64,000 nt of DNA from NCBI RefSeq assembly GCF_020740795.1, contig NC_067283.1:111649706-111713705 (forward strand), read 5' to 3'. Positions 24,201 to 33,361 of this stretch are shown in pieces; the stretch's first letter is position 1; every line of letters starts with the position of its first letter. Origin of the DNA: Apus apus. Lineage: Eukaryota > Chordata > Aves > Apodiformes > Apodidae. The position numbers and the translations under genes were made by a program. The notes beneath the pieces were generated by a model. The model had not been told where the DNA came from, made no database searches, and worked only from the letters and a program-made list of their open reading frames with translations.

Positions 24201-24758
24201 TTGACTGTAGCAGAGACGTCCTACTCTGCAGGAGCTCCTGCCCGCTCAGCCGCCACCTTTCTAGAGCCCCAGTTTAAGGAGAACATAGTGGTGACAGAGA
24301 GAGTGCTGGCACCCGCATCAAGCTTACAGGCTATGGTGGAAATCCCCAGTTTGCCACATGGAAGTAATGTGGTGGTTACAGAGAGGATGGTGAAGTCAGA
24401 GGGTTCCAGGCCAGGAGCCCTGACAGTTCAGGATCTCCCTGACTCCCAGTACGTGGTGGTGAGGGAGCGGGAGAGGGTGCTTGTGCCTGCTGCAGAGCCG
24501 GGCTCACTCAGCTTCCCCACGTTGGCAGAGGAGCACAGCGTAGTGGTGAATGAGAGAATGGTGACAGCCTCAGGGGTGCAGAGCAGAGCTGAACAGGCAG
24601 CCGGTGCCACCCCAGGAAGGCAAGAGCACGTGTTGATCACAGATTCCCTGCTCAACCAGGCAGGCTCCAACTTAGAAGGGCCGCCTTCTGCCAGCGCCAT
24701 GACGAGCAAGTCTTCCAGGGTCACCAAATACAGCACAGTACAGTACACACGCTCGTAG
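2912..24758 (+). CDS. DSG2: Desmoglein-2, desmosomal cadherin (15 coding exons)
   Basis: Calcium-dependent adhesion protein of desmosomes. Joined exons: 2912-2956, 9105-9140, 10084-10218, 11311-11469, 11734-11878, 13029-13189, 14018-14152, 14303-14488, 15437-15696, 16985-17127, 17557-17784, 18963-19193, 20215-20339, 21345-21677, 23736-24758. All phases join into 1114 codons, close to human DSG2 (1118). Seen in order: signal peptide (1 to about 25); propeptide ending in the furin-type site RQKR (46-49); mature start EW with the adhesive Trp at 51; four cadherin repeats with Ca-binding motifs DINDN, DVNDN and DENDN; a membrane-proximal extracellular anchor; a membrane segment about 604-630; a plakoglobin-binding intracellular cadherin segment about 788-836; and four desmoglein repeats with a VVVTER-like core near 958, 986, 1014 and 1043. 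The membrane motif GLGPGAIAL, four desmoglein repeats and overall length favour DSG2 over DSG1, 3 or 4. Unusual point: intron 13 appears to begin with GC. Confidence 0.96.
6260..6432 (+). mobile_element. Old CR1/L3-type LINE 3' fragment
   Basis: The sequence ctgtgggacctccatcactc, later gatggactagtggataatct and then ggtctctccagcc, follows the pattern of the CR1/L3 family 3' end. The copy is highly diverged, so the insertion is old. The borders are approximate. Confidence 0.6.
7744..7797 (-). mobile_element. CR1 3' end remnant
   Basis: A short antisense match to the terminal CR1 signature (cagaatcattctcatgggaa, then agacctttaagatcgagtcc). Only the last ~50 bp of the element remain. Confidence 0.6.
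9105..9140 (+). CDS. DSG2: DSG2 coding exon 2
   Basis: A 36-nt microexon ([12 protein letters not shown]) completing the signal peptide and starting the propeptide. Acceptor tttctttgcag, donor gtagga, phase 0 on both sides. Its small size is typical for desmosomal cadherin genes. Confidence 0.85.
9285..9345 (-). mobile_element. CR1 3' end remnant in DSG2 intron 2
   Basis: An antisense CR1 tail (aaatcatagaatgctaggtt, then agaagggacctcaagggtca) about 150 bp after exon 2. A pentanucleotide repeat follows a few bases later. Confidence 0.75.
9359..9381. repeat. (AAATT)n short tandem repeat
   Basis: Four to five copies of the pentamer directly after the CR1 remnant in DSG2 intron 2. Confidence 0.85.
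10084..10218 (+). CDS. DSG2: DSG2 coding exon 3
   Basis: Forty-five codons holding the end of the propeptide, the proprotein convertase site RQKR and the mature N-terminus [10 protein letters not shown]. The Trp right after the cleavage site is the strand-swap residue of cadherins. The exon ends in NPIAR, the start of EC1 strand A. Acceptor tttttcacag, donor gtaagc. Confidence 0.95.
11311..11469 (+). CDS. DSG2: DSG2 coding exon 4
   Basis: Fifty-three codons of cadherin repeat EC1, including [16 protein letters not shown] and the Ca-site VDRE. Acceptor ttcttgctag, donor gtaagc, phase 0 on both sides. Confidence 0.93.
11734..11878 (+). CDS. DSG2: DSG2 coding exon 5
   Basis: This exon carries the end of EC1 and the first Ca-binding linker, DINDNFPVF, then the start of EC2 ([11 protein letters not shown]). 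The cell-adhesion-recognition position reads GHALD. The exon is 145 nt and ends in phase 1; the codon for Gly is split across the intron. Confidence 0.93.
13029..13189 (+). CDS. DSG2: DSG2 coding exon 6
   Basis: EC2 with the Ca-binding motif DADEPNN and the LDRE motif. The 161 nt restore phase 0. Acceptor ctttttccag; donor gtaaaa, followed by a short A run. Confidence 0.93.
14018..14152 (+). CDS. DSG2: DSG2 coding exon 7
   Basis: End of EC2 with [10 protein letters not shown] and the second linker DVNDNLPVV. It is 45 codons, phase 0 on both sides, with acceptor catggcag and donor gtaagt. The 150-bp intron that follows has no stop in this frame, so an open frame runs through exons 7, 8 and the intron between them. 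Confidence 0.93.
14303..14488 (+). CDS. DSG2: DSG2 coding exon 8
   Basis: EC3 with [16 protein letters not shown] and the conserved GNEGGFFRI core. It is 62 codons with acceptor ttcaattgcag and donor gttagt, a weaker donor than its neighbours. Confidence 0.93.
15437..15696 (+). CDS. DSG2: DSG2 coding exon 9
   Basis: End of EC3 (ELDYEKM) and start of EC4 (DEDTG). The linker position reads DVREGPVF rather than DxNDN, as is usual at the EC3/EC4 boundary of desmogleins. It is 260 nt and ends in phase 2. Confidence 0.93.
16380..16812 (+). mobile_element. CR1 LINE 3' fragment in DSG2 intron 9
   Basis: A sense-oriented CR1 3' region of about 430 bp: aaagctggtgaagggtctag, ggaggctgaggggagacctt, ggatattaggaaaaaattct, and the end ttggacttgataatcttaaa. 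It is clearly diverged from consensus and not coding. It lies in intron 9, about 170 bp upstream of exon 10. Confidence 0.92.
16985..17127 (+). CDS. DSG2: DSG2 coding exon 10
   Basis: EC4 with [18 protein letters not shown]. It enters in phase 2 and leaves in phase 1 at actactg|gtaagt. The acceptor (ttttattcag) lies about 170 bp after the end of the intronic CR1 copy. Confidence 0.92.
17557..17784 (+). CDS. DSG2: DSG2 coding exon 11
   Basis: End of EC4 with the linker DENDNCPV and the start of the membrane-proximal anchor domain ([18 protein letters not shown]). It is 228 nt, phase 1 on both sides. Confidence 0.93.
17785..18962. other. DSG2: DSG2 intron 11, no other feature
   Basis: Intron between exons 11 and 12. 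Nothing beyond a short A run at about 17880 stands out. Confidence 0.6.
18963..19193 (+). CDS. DSG2: DSG2 coding exon 12
   Basis: Rest of the extracellular anchor, with the paired cysteines CNCAEEGVC, and the start of the membrane segment [18 protein letters not shown]. It is 231 nt, phase 1 on both sides, donor gtaagt. Confidence 0.94.
20215..20339 (+). CDS. DSG2: DSG2 coding exon 13
   Basis: End of the membrane segment and the juxtamembrane intracellular anchor ([18 protein letters not shown]). The last codons are GAG AAG, followed directly by gcatgt. The frame of exon 14 requires the break here if its acceptor is the first AG, so the donor is GC rather than GT. The only GT alternative compatible with the frame is four bases further on. 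Confidence 0.85.
20340..21344 (+). other. DSG2: DSG2 intron 13, apparent GC-AG intron
   Basis: The exon-intron junction reads gaggagaag|gcatgt. It matches the known GC-donor pattern (AAG|GCAAGT) at all but one position. The 3' end is tttatgtag|ccagtt. A GT donor four bases downstream (gcat|gtatcc), combined with an AG four bases downstream of the acceptor (ccag|ttct), would keep the frame and change two residues (PV to AF). That donor is a much poorer match to consensus. Short purine- and T-rich runs lie inside the intron. Confidence 0.7.
21345..21677 (+). CDS. DSG2: DSG2 coding exon 14
   Basis: Cytoplasmic linker, 111 codons, rich in Gly, Ala and Ser, with the conserved [11 protein letters not shown] segment and [11 protein letters not shown] at the end. 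Acceptor tttatgtag, donor gtaagc. Low-complexity composition is normal for this part of desmogleins. Confidence 0.92.
21678..23735. other. DSG2: DSG2 intron 14
   Basis: Intron of about 2.06 kb before the terminal exon. It contains a T run at about 22276-22288 and an open stretch at about 22906-23053 that I could not connect to the gene by splice phase. No repeat family was recognised. Confidence 0.6.
23736..24758 (+). CDS. DSG2: DSG2 coding exon 15 (terminal)
   Basis: This exon encodes 340 residues plus a TAG stop. It begins with the plakoglobin-binding segment (DCLLVYSQ, then [20 protein letters not shown]). A Ser/Ala-rich linker follows, then four repeats of about 28-29 residues with VVVTER, VVVRER or VVVNER cores (the repeat-unit domain specific to desmogleins), and a Ser/Thr-rich tail that ends YTRS. 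Confidence 0.95.
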   Translation, partial: KAFSFADEDEAKAANDCLLVYSQGESESPHGSIGCCSFIEGDLDDHFLDDLGDKFKTLAEICIGRHINMKDSSYRNESGFGLNDANSRFLDQQNASSSEEAFASRSRFQPASLVHAADGTGEGTLSKEVVTETTYLSHSGQHHARPLPTAHAEANLTVAETSYSAGAPARSAATFLEPQFKENIVVTERVLAPASSLQAMVEIPSLPHGSNVVVTERMVKSEGSRPGALTVQDLPDSQYVVVRERERVLVPAAEPGSLSFPTLAEEHSVVVNERMVTASGVQSRAEQAAGATPGRQEHVLITDSLLNQAGSNLEGPPSASAMTSKSSRVTKYSTVQYTRS

Positions 24759-26590
24759 CCTGGCCCCTTGCAGGGGAGATGGTGTCCAGCACCCCTGTCA
24801 ATGCATGCGTCTCACCTCAGGCTTTTTCTTGAGACTCAACTTTGCTGGAGCTTTCAGAATGACATGGACTCGCTTTCAGTAGTTTGTATAAATAAGGATT
24901 ATGACCAAGAAGCTAGTAAGGAAATCTGCTGTTGTTCTTAGGCAACATTGGCAGTGATGCTTTTGAAGTGGAAGGATATGGGAAATACATTTTTTTCTTT
25001 GTTTGCTGTTTTTGTTGTTGCTTTTAATTATTCAGTTAGTGTAATAATACCGTCTAACCACAGCTGCATAATTATGGGAAGGCATAAAAAAAGTCTAAAA
25101 TCTAGTGTTGGACAGTAGTGTGCAAAGCACAAGTTAAGTTTCTGAACTGCTTATTTAGTGTATGTGCTGAAGTCCCTCATACGAGGCAGCAGTTTCTTGT
25201 GGCATGTTTGCCATCTATTGCCTTGCAGGCCAGGGCAGCTCCCCCTGAGCTGCAGCTGTAGATCTCCACACCGTGGTGAATTGCTAAGAAGTTTCTCCTT
25301 CATGAGAAGATCACTGGCCACTTAAGCTGGTATGTCCTCAGGGCAGTGGTGTGTTGATCTCCTGGAGGGATGTCACAATTTCAGGTTATCAGCGTTTGTA
25401 CCTTAAGCAATCAATACTTGTGTATTAGCACAGGGGTTAACAACAGCAAGTAGCAAAAAAAGCTGAAAAATGCATTTATTTTTTTTAGTACCTCAATGTA
25501 AAAATTAATTACTTGGGCTGGATCTAGGCTGACATGGACAAGCCAAGCATTTGCACTGGCTCCTAATTTGTCCTTCAGCGAAACTACCAAAACTGATCTT
25601 AGCTTTAGAGCCAGAGATTCAGTCAGTGGCTTTGCTGGCAAAGTTTATGGCCCCTAGACATCTGTAGGACCTGGTTCACAAGTGCAGTTAGCCAAGTGAT
25701 TTTCATTCTGTCTGTGGACTCACAGGTACAAGCATATAAATGCAGCCTGATGAGTGTGTTTGCATAAGGTTCTGCTGGCTCCAGTACAAGAGCTTGGGTG
25801 GCCTCTGTCCTGCTGTAGTATGGCAGCTTGCCTTAGCTCTGACAAGAAAAGAGAAGGGTCCCTATAAATCTGCAACACTTAAGCTTCATGGAAATAAAAG
25901 TAATTTTATGTGGCAAAAGCAGAAGAGAGTGCTGCACACTGCTGGACACTAAGTATATCTGCACATGTAAATATTTATTTGTATGCAGTGTGAAACATTT
26001 TAACATTAATTTTGTAGCCATACACTTCAGGTGTCTTGTCAGAGTAGAAAAAAGTATTTTACATTGGTACTCTATTCATCTCATACCTGTAAAGTCAGCC
26101 AAGCTGGCCATATGGTAATGCAAAGCCCATGCACCTGCAGAGCTTGCTGCTTGCCTCTATCTCTCCTGGAGTTTTCCTGCAGCTGCAGTGTTATGGTTTC
26201 CACTGATATGTTTTGCCTTTGACTAGAAATGCTTTCAGTGTATTTCATTTTACTGAAGAGAGTGTAAAAGTTGATTCCAAACATAATAATAAAAAGTAGG
26301 AACTATAGTTACTGTCCGCAGGATGAGTCTTGACAGATGGGCCATTACATTTAATTGAGGAGGAGTGCTTCCAAGCAAATCAAACTACTTAGTTGCATGG
26401 ACCTTTTGGTTATTTATCTCTTAAACTTAATTTTTAAAGTTTTTTATTTACTTTTAAGCAAGCATGCAGTTTTAAGTGATCACCACTTTTTCCTGCAGTT
26501 AGAGAGAGTGAACTTATTTCTTTTTAATGGAGTATTTTGTGGGTTTTATGCAATCTTAAAATAAAGATCTCTACTGTATATTTTATTTAT
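24759..26590 (+). other. DSG2: DSG2 3' UTR (end inferred)
   Basis: AT-rich, non-coding sequence follows the stop. AATAAA-type signals occur at about 25891 and 26286, and the clearest is at 26560-26565. A 3' UTR of about 1.8 kb would be in the normal range for desmogleins. The true end needs transcript data. Confidence 0.55.
26560..26565 (+). terminator. DSG2: Candidate DSG2 polyadenylation signal
   Basis: AATAAA about 1.8 kb after the DSG2 stop, followed by a T-rich stretch from 26580 that would suit a downstream element. Earlier AATAAA copies could be alternative sites. Confidence 0.5.
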
Positions 26591-28489
26591 TGTATTTTTT
26601 AATTTATTCTTCATTTCCCTGGTGAAAACACTAACTTACCTATTGCAAATGATAAGTTTGAAGATATAATGAGGATTGGGATTTCCCAGACAGCCTGAAG
26701 GAATACCTGAAAGTTACAGATGTAATAAACGTTGGTGTCCTGCTATCTTAAAGATTGTGAAAAAATTCTGCTAGCACACTGAATTCTGTGAGAGCTTGAT
26801 GCAAGACAACAGCAACCCATCCATAGACTTGCTGGGCTTTGAGTCAAGCTAATAAGCTGTTTATACTTAGAAACAATATGGTATAAAATATTGTCTCAAT
26901 TTTATAGTTGTTAAAACATATAGTTGTTAATATCCAGAAGACAATGTAAGAGTCATTACTGTCACAGAAATCCTGACTTTTCTGTGTATTGTTCATGTAT
27001 AAACTTTTATGACATATTTGCTAGTGCTGCAAGAAGTCTATTTGAATAGATTAATTAAGAGTGAATAATTATTTGTCTTAGTCTTGTACCAAGACTTCAG
27101 AAGCTATCAGCATGTGCTAATGCTGGCAGAACGTCCATCAGATTAAACGAGTCACTACTACTGGAGCTGTGTTTTCTAAGTGATGGTGGCTGGTGGGCAG
27201 AATGTAGAGACCCAAACTAATGCAAACGCCTGGTTAGCATCTGACCTCTAGATAACCCTGAGAGCAGGACTGCCCCTAGGCATTTATCCTTGTGAGAGGT
27301 ACCTTGTTCTGACTTCAAAAGTAAAGACAAAGTCTGTAATTTTCTTATCTAAAAGTAACAGAGCACAGTTACACTGAAATACCAGTGTGACAGCTCTTCC
27401 CTGATGTGTTTTTCCTTTGGCTCTTCACTACGTCAGTGCCCACAAATGTGAACCAGCAGGAGGGCAAGTGGAGCCCCCCTCCCGAGCACCTATGAGAATG
27501 TGTTTTCAGTGTTGTGCCTTAGCATGTACTGGGAGCCAGGCTAGACTTTGCAAGACAGGATGATCTCTTCCAGGCTCAGTTCTTTCCTGGGCATTTGACC
27601 ATCATCCACCATCAAAGGCTTAAAGCTTGTCAGGGTTATCAACAATAAATCAGTTAAATAAATCAGTTGTTCTCCTGAGGAGAGTGATGGTAAGTGTTTA
27701 TGGCCCCGAGACATCCCAAAAATGTATCATTCCCTCTGCCTCATTGTGATAGCAGCAGAGCTGTGAGCTCTGGTTATCTCCTTGACTGGCTCCTTGTCCC
27801 TTCTGGTAGCCTTTGAGCTCCCCGTGAGAAAAAAAAAACAGTGAAAACCATCTGCTCTTCCTGCCCTGTGGGTAGGAGAGGTGCCCTCTGCCTGACACCA
27901 GCACGGGCTTTTGAACACACTCCTTTGAGTGAACCAACCTGGGTCAAAATTAGGAGGGGGGGTGGAAGTCGGTGGCAAACTCCTTTTGCACGTGAGGAGG
28001 TGAGACTGGGCTGAACAGTTCCCCAGGGGCTCAGGGTGCCAGTGAGGTGCCGTTTGTGAACCTATCTTGAAACACACAAACTTGGAAAGTCAGCTTCTGG
28101 GCACCTGAGGTTCTGTAGGTTCTCAGTGCTTCATGTCAAATTTGCCAGCACAGGCTGAGCTGCAGGACCTGCCAGACCTGAATTTATTGGCACAAGAAGA
28201 AGAATGGCTTCTGTTTACCTGAGCCTGTTTAGGCCTCGGCCCAGGAGCCACAGCTTGCAAGCACACATACCCTTCCATTGTTGCCTTGAAATGGCTGGGA
28301 AAGCCCAGGGAGAGAAGGATTCGCATTGTGCAGATGTTCCCTCTAGTTACTTTATTATTTTCTTTTAGTTACTGAAATGGGCATACAAAGTGATAGCACT
28401 GGTTTTAAAATGCCCTGAAACTTTATTCCTTATAATATATAACAAAAAGTATCTCCAGCCAAACAGTGGGAATGCCTCCAGAAGGTGCT

Positions 28490-28790
28490 GGGGATTCACT
28501 AGAGGAAAACTGTGTGGCAAAGATGAGGGGTAATGGGCAAAAGTTACTCCTGCAGAGAGTCCAGTTGGACAGAAGGAAAATTACCCACAATTAGAATCAT
28601 CAGCCATTAAAATAAACTTGCCAGGGAAGTGGTGGATTCCCCAACACAGCATGCTTTTAAGATTCAGCTGGGCAGGATGCTGGGCCATCTCATGTAGACC
28701 ATGCTTTAGCTAAGAAAGATTGGACCAGATGATCCTTGATTGGACCAGATGATCCTTGAGGTCCCTTCCAACCTGGTGTTCTTTGTTCTG
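28490..28790 (+). mobile_element. CR1 LINE 3' fragment with internal 20-bp duplication
   Basis: Sense-oriented CR1 3' region: agagtccagttggacagaag, gggaagtggtggattcccca, and the end gaggtcccttccaacctggt. A 20-bp unit (gattggaccagatgatcctt) occurs twice head to tail at 28718-28757. Most CR1 copies have it once, so this is a local slippage event. Confidence 0.88.
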
Positions 28791-30069
28791 CAGAGCCCTG
28801 AGGCGGGGGAGGAGGGAGTGTTTATAGCCCTCCCACCTCAGATCCAAGGTGGTTTCTGACCTATGATTCAGATGTTTCGTCAGAGTATTTCTCTTAGATC
28901 TGTTATCTCTAGCAAATAAAACTTAGGGATGACATATCACCTCCCAGTGATTAAGCAACAACATGGATTGATTCCCTGGCTAATGGTTATCCAATGTCTT
29001 TGGAGTGTGGCTAAAGTTTAAACCCTGGAGGAGCACAGAATTTGAGAGGACAGTGCTGGTACCAACTGACAGGTCTCCATCAGGCCTGGAATTCAACCTC
29101 CCAAATCACTTGACTACCCTTCTCCTGCTAGAGACGGTATCTGGGAATAGCTGTGGAGCACAGGATGATTGAGGACACTGACCAGCTAGGAGCAGCTTGG
29201 TGGCAGGCACATGGCACAGGGCAGCAGGAGGGCACAGGCTGGGTACCAAGGGCAGGACTGCAGTAGCTTCTCTGGGCAACCTCCAGCCTGGCGGGTTGCC
29301 TTCTCTGCCTTCTGATGCCCACACTGGTCAAGCTGGTGCCTTCCTTGCTTCCCTTGCCTTCTTCCCCTAGAGAAAAACTCCTCTCCAATGTAAGGCAGAT
29401 TTATTGTTTTAGTCTGCATTACCAACTACTCTTTTTAATCCTTTCTTGAAAAGAAAACTAAAAGCAGAGCTTCCAGGTAGAAGGAATTATGTACTTACGG
29501 CATCAGCTTTGAGATGGAGTCACATCTCCCAGATGATGCATTGCACCTGATGTAACTCACATCTGGCAACACACAACTTGTGCTGGCAGGGAGAGACTCG
29601 CCCTGTGTGCAGGGCCACTCACCATTTTGCCATTTATCATTCAGAATAATGTTTTTTTTATTATAGAAAAATAAAATATTCTGAGTTGCCTTTAAATCTT
29701 CACCCCCTCCCATTATGTTCTCCTCCTTTCAAATCCAAGGAAATTCCTGCAAACTGGTTTAAAATTAGACTTGCACCTATAGAGCATAAAACAGTATTAG
29801 GAGCTGGGAAAGCAAGCACAGTAAAATTGGACTTGTAAATTAATCCAGATGAGTCTAGAAGTATAGTTGGCTGTTCAAAGATTAAGGAGATATTTAAGTC
29901 TTTTAAAGGAGATATATAAGCAAAAGTTCTGTTTAAAAAAATCCTGAGCATTCAAGGCCCATTTACAAGAGATATTTCAGTGTATAATTTACCGAAGATC
30001 TCACCATTTTCTTGTAATCCCCATCCTACAAATTCCACTGGTAACTTCTAGTGCAATCTGGTATCCCAT

Positions 30070-30290
30070 TGTACTGGTTTTGGCTGGGATAGAGTTTATT
30101 TTCCTCACAGTAGCTCCTATGGTGCTACATTTTGGATTTGTGACAAAAACAGTGTTGATAACACAGAGATGCATCAGATACTGCTGAACACTGGTTGCAG
30201 AGCATCCAGGCCTTTTCTGCTTCTCACATTGCAAGGAGGCTGGGGGTGGGCAAGAAGTTGGGAGGGGATACAGCTGGGACACTACACCCA
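30070..30290 (+). mobile_element. Partial LTR of an endogenous retrovirus (ERVL-like)
   Basis: It begins with the TG of an LTR and reads tgtactggttttggctggga, then cagtgttgataacacagaga and caagaagttgggaggggata. This matches a common avian LTR type as I remember it. Only the 5' part is recognisable; the usual promoter and terminal CA parts are missing or diverged. No retroviral coding sequence is adjacent, so it is a truncated solo LTR. Assignment to ERVL is from memory and not certain. Confidence 0.65.
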
Positions 30291-31439
30291 CAGTGCAAAA
30301 TCCAAGAAGGGCAGAGCATGATGCTGTCCCAGGATGTCTTTGTTTTTCAGAAATCCTGTTCAGGTTTTTCACTGAGGAGGAGTATTCTGCCCTATGACAA
30401 AACAAAAAGAAGAGCATTTTTGAAGCACGTGAATGGAATGGCAACATTCTTGATGTGATCTGGTGTGAGTAGCAAGAAAATAATTTGAGGTAGAAAGCTC
30501 CAGAGCAGTGAGGTTCTGCTGCAAACATAATTTTAGGCTCCTGAAAGCTGATTTATTGCATCAGCTGATTAGCAGAAAAGGACAACATGACACAGTATGC
30601 GATGGTGTGGAAGAAGGAGATAAGCTGTTATTTTAAAAGTTGTTTCTGGAACAATATGCTGAATGTACCAGTCAGTCTGAACTTACAAAATTATGTGCTG
30701 TGTGTTAGAGAGAAATAATCTGTGAGGAATGTTTGCTGCACTGGAAGGAATTTGTACCACAAATAAATTAGCAGTTAGCACCACCCGGTTCATTGCAGAG
30801 AGAGCTTCCTTCAAAAAACCCTGCCCCTCAGATAACCCCTCTGTGTTGTTCTCCCACATCTACCTTTTCCCACTCTGTTCTATAGCCAGATTAAGGGATC
30901 AGCAGGAATCAAAATATTCCACTGTGCCACCCACTTATCCAGCAGACTCGGTGCTTTTTTGTTTGAAGGAGTTGGAGTTTGACAATATCTAACCTATCTG
31001 AGTGCATTAAGTTTGTTGTTTGTTTTTTTTTTTTTTCGCAGAGCATTACAAAAGAAATCCAGACTTTCCAAGACAAGGGAAAACTGCCTTCAGCATTTTC
31101 TTTTTTTGATTTACCTTGGCGACAGAATGATTGTTAGGTTTGGGGTTTTTTTTTGTGGCTGGCTCTGTCTGCCACTACAGATAAGCTTCTGCATCAGAGT
31201 GACAGAGGAATGGCAGGCATTTTCCCTGGTGTGGCGGAGGAGAGAACTGGTTTATATTTATTACCAGCAGATGACCAGCTACTTCCCTGGAGGCACCAAG
31301 GGTGTTACGCATTTCTCGAAGCAGAACCATTAATTCTTTCCATCTGCAGTTGGAAAGCGTGAGGCTCGCATCCCTGCCTGCCTTCAGCAGGATATTTTCC
31401 TGGAGTTGGTGGAAAAAAAAAAAACAACAACCAACCAAC

Positions 31440-31665
31440 CAAACGCAGGGTTGGGAGGTGACAGCATGCGGTGCCTGATGCCACCAGGTGGCAGCCGGAG
31501 ACCGCGGGTGTCCCCAGCCTCAGGCGCGCCAGAATGCCCCGAGACTTGAGGGATGCTGAGAGGGGCAGTACTAGCCGGGGCGCACGGAGGTACCCGAAAA
31601 ACGAGGCGTTACAGACGCCTCTGCAAGGGATGGGCAGCAGAGTGGCTGGCAAAAAATGCCTCGAC
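31440..31665. promoter_or_regulatory. CpG-rich patch in the DSG2-TTR intergenic region
   Basis: About 225 bp of GC-rich DNA with many CpG dinucleotides (for example ggcgcgcc at about 31523 and gccggggcgcacgg at about 31574) inside otherwise AT-rich, CpG-poor sequence. It contains the CTCF-type motif listed next. Retained CpGs suggest an unmethylated regulatory element. A 138-codon open frame across it begins at GTG and looks like a composition artefact. Confidence 0.55.
31481..31494 (+). promoter_or_regulatory. CTCF-type binding motif
   Basis: CCACCAGGTGGCAG fits the 14-position vertebrate CTCF core (CCASYAGRKGGCRS) at every position. It lies in the CpG-rich patch between DSG2 and the TTR pair. 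Binding is inferred from the motif only. Confidence 0.6.
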
Positions 31666-33325
31666 AGCCAGCGAGGCTTTTCCAGAGCATCTGAAAGAAT
31701 TTTGGCTTGGTTAGAAACAAAAATTATCTTTACTGGTGCTCAAATGGAACCAGTTGTGCTCATTAAACCCAGCGAGAATAAAGAACAAGGTCCTGGAGTG
31801 CAATACAGGCTCCCTTTTCTAGTGTTTCATGTAGGTAAAACATCCCTTCCAAATAATGGTTTCCCAGCTTTGTCATTGATGTCTTAAGTAAGATGTTCTC
31901 TAGCAACATCTCAACACTTTTCTTGAAGGATGAATCCCTTAGGAAGCACTTAGGGCATTTTTCTTTCTGAAGTTTTGACACTTTTTGTAATGAAAAGAAA
32001 AACAATACTCAACCTGACAAAGAGAAGTGCAGCTGACAAAAGGTGTCCTTGGGGAGCAGTAAGTTTCCTTATTGGTCTTATCATTGAGTAATTCCCAAGC
32101 AAAATCTCCAGAATATCCATCCTCTTTTCCTTCATTCTTCTTCCTCTCAATTTTCCATGATTTTAACCTGAGGCAGCTCTACCTGTGTCCTAGGTTTGTA
32201 CAGGTGATCAGTCAAGCTATGGGGGGTGAGGGGGGCGGGGGGGGAAAGACATCCCAGCACTTCAGTTCACTGTGTGATGGTTTCTGCATCACTGTAAATC
32301 AAAGGGAACAGCTGATCAGTGACATCTTTAGAATGGATATTATGGATTTTTTTTTTTTTTTTTGAGGAGCAAAAACTAAGTTGGGATTGGAGAAAAAAAT
32401 TATACAAAGCAGCACAGGAGGTTCCCTCCCTCAGAAAGCTAGCAGAAAGCTTGTTACGTGTTGTGCAACACTGTATGCATTTTCAACCCTTTTCTCTGTC
32501 CTTGCTTTGTTGGTTTTCCACAGCAAGCTGCTTTTCTTCTATCAGTGCTTCTTTCTTTAGAGGCTCACCCTTTCCATCCCACTATTCTGAAAGAATTGTA
32601 AGAGGAAACTAGACTTGGCCTAGGGTCAGGACTAGACCCTATTTGCTATGAGGGCACTATTGTGCTCGCTCCTTCAGCATTCATTTGGTATTTTCCTCAG
32701 CATCTAGGCAAGGGCACAAGAAGAGAGTCCAGCAATTCCTCCTCCTTTTGAGCAGAACTCAGTCTGACATGAGAGGCAAGTGCAATTCTAATGGGAGTTA
32801 CTATGTTAATCACAGCAGTCATATAGGGACATACATAGGTCAGGGACAAATTAGTCACCTTATTGTAACTGGATATTCTGACAAATAGCGAGGCTGCCAG
32901 GGTCCTACTCATTTATTTTTCATGGATGCAAGGAATTCCGTTTTTGACAACTCTGGTCAAAGACGAAGTTTAGAACACAGATGAGTAATCATGAAGACAG
33001 TAGGATGGATGTCTGTAGGAGTGAAAACAGAATGGTTTCTATTTTTGAATGATGTTTTTCCTCCTTCCAGAATTACTTCAGATGAAGGGCCCTACCTGAT
33101 CTTAGTCAAAACCTTTTTTTTTTTCAACAAAAGCAGACTGCTCAGGGGGGCAGCAGTCAAAAGCAGAAGCTGTGTGTATCACTGTTCAGAAGTACACACT
33201 GGTCCCTTTGCCTGTTTGCTTCTCTGCTTTCCACCATCTCTTCATGGCCAGCTGTCCCAGGCCTGTACTTCTGGAGCAGTCCCTGGGCACTGCCATGATG
33301 AAGTGAATGCTACCCTTTCAGACTG

Positions 33326-33330
<5 letters not shown>

Positions 33331-33359
<29 letters not shown>
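33331..33359. repeat. Poly(A) run, 29 bp
   Basis: Twenty-nine A in a row. No processed-gene copy was recognised in the sequence before it, so I do not call a retropseudogene. Confidence 0.9.

Positions 33360-33361
<2 letters not shown>

Noticed and set aside
31471-31887. 138-codon open frame across the intergenic CpG-rich patch
   Set aside because: It starts at GTG, has no splice context or recognisable domain, and lies in a stretch better explained as a regulatory element.
33331-33359. Poly(A) run as the tail of a processed pseudogene
   Set aside because: The preceding few hundred bases resemble no gene I recognise, and no flanking target-site duplication was evident.
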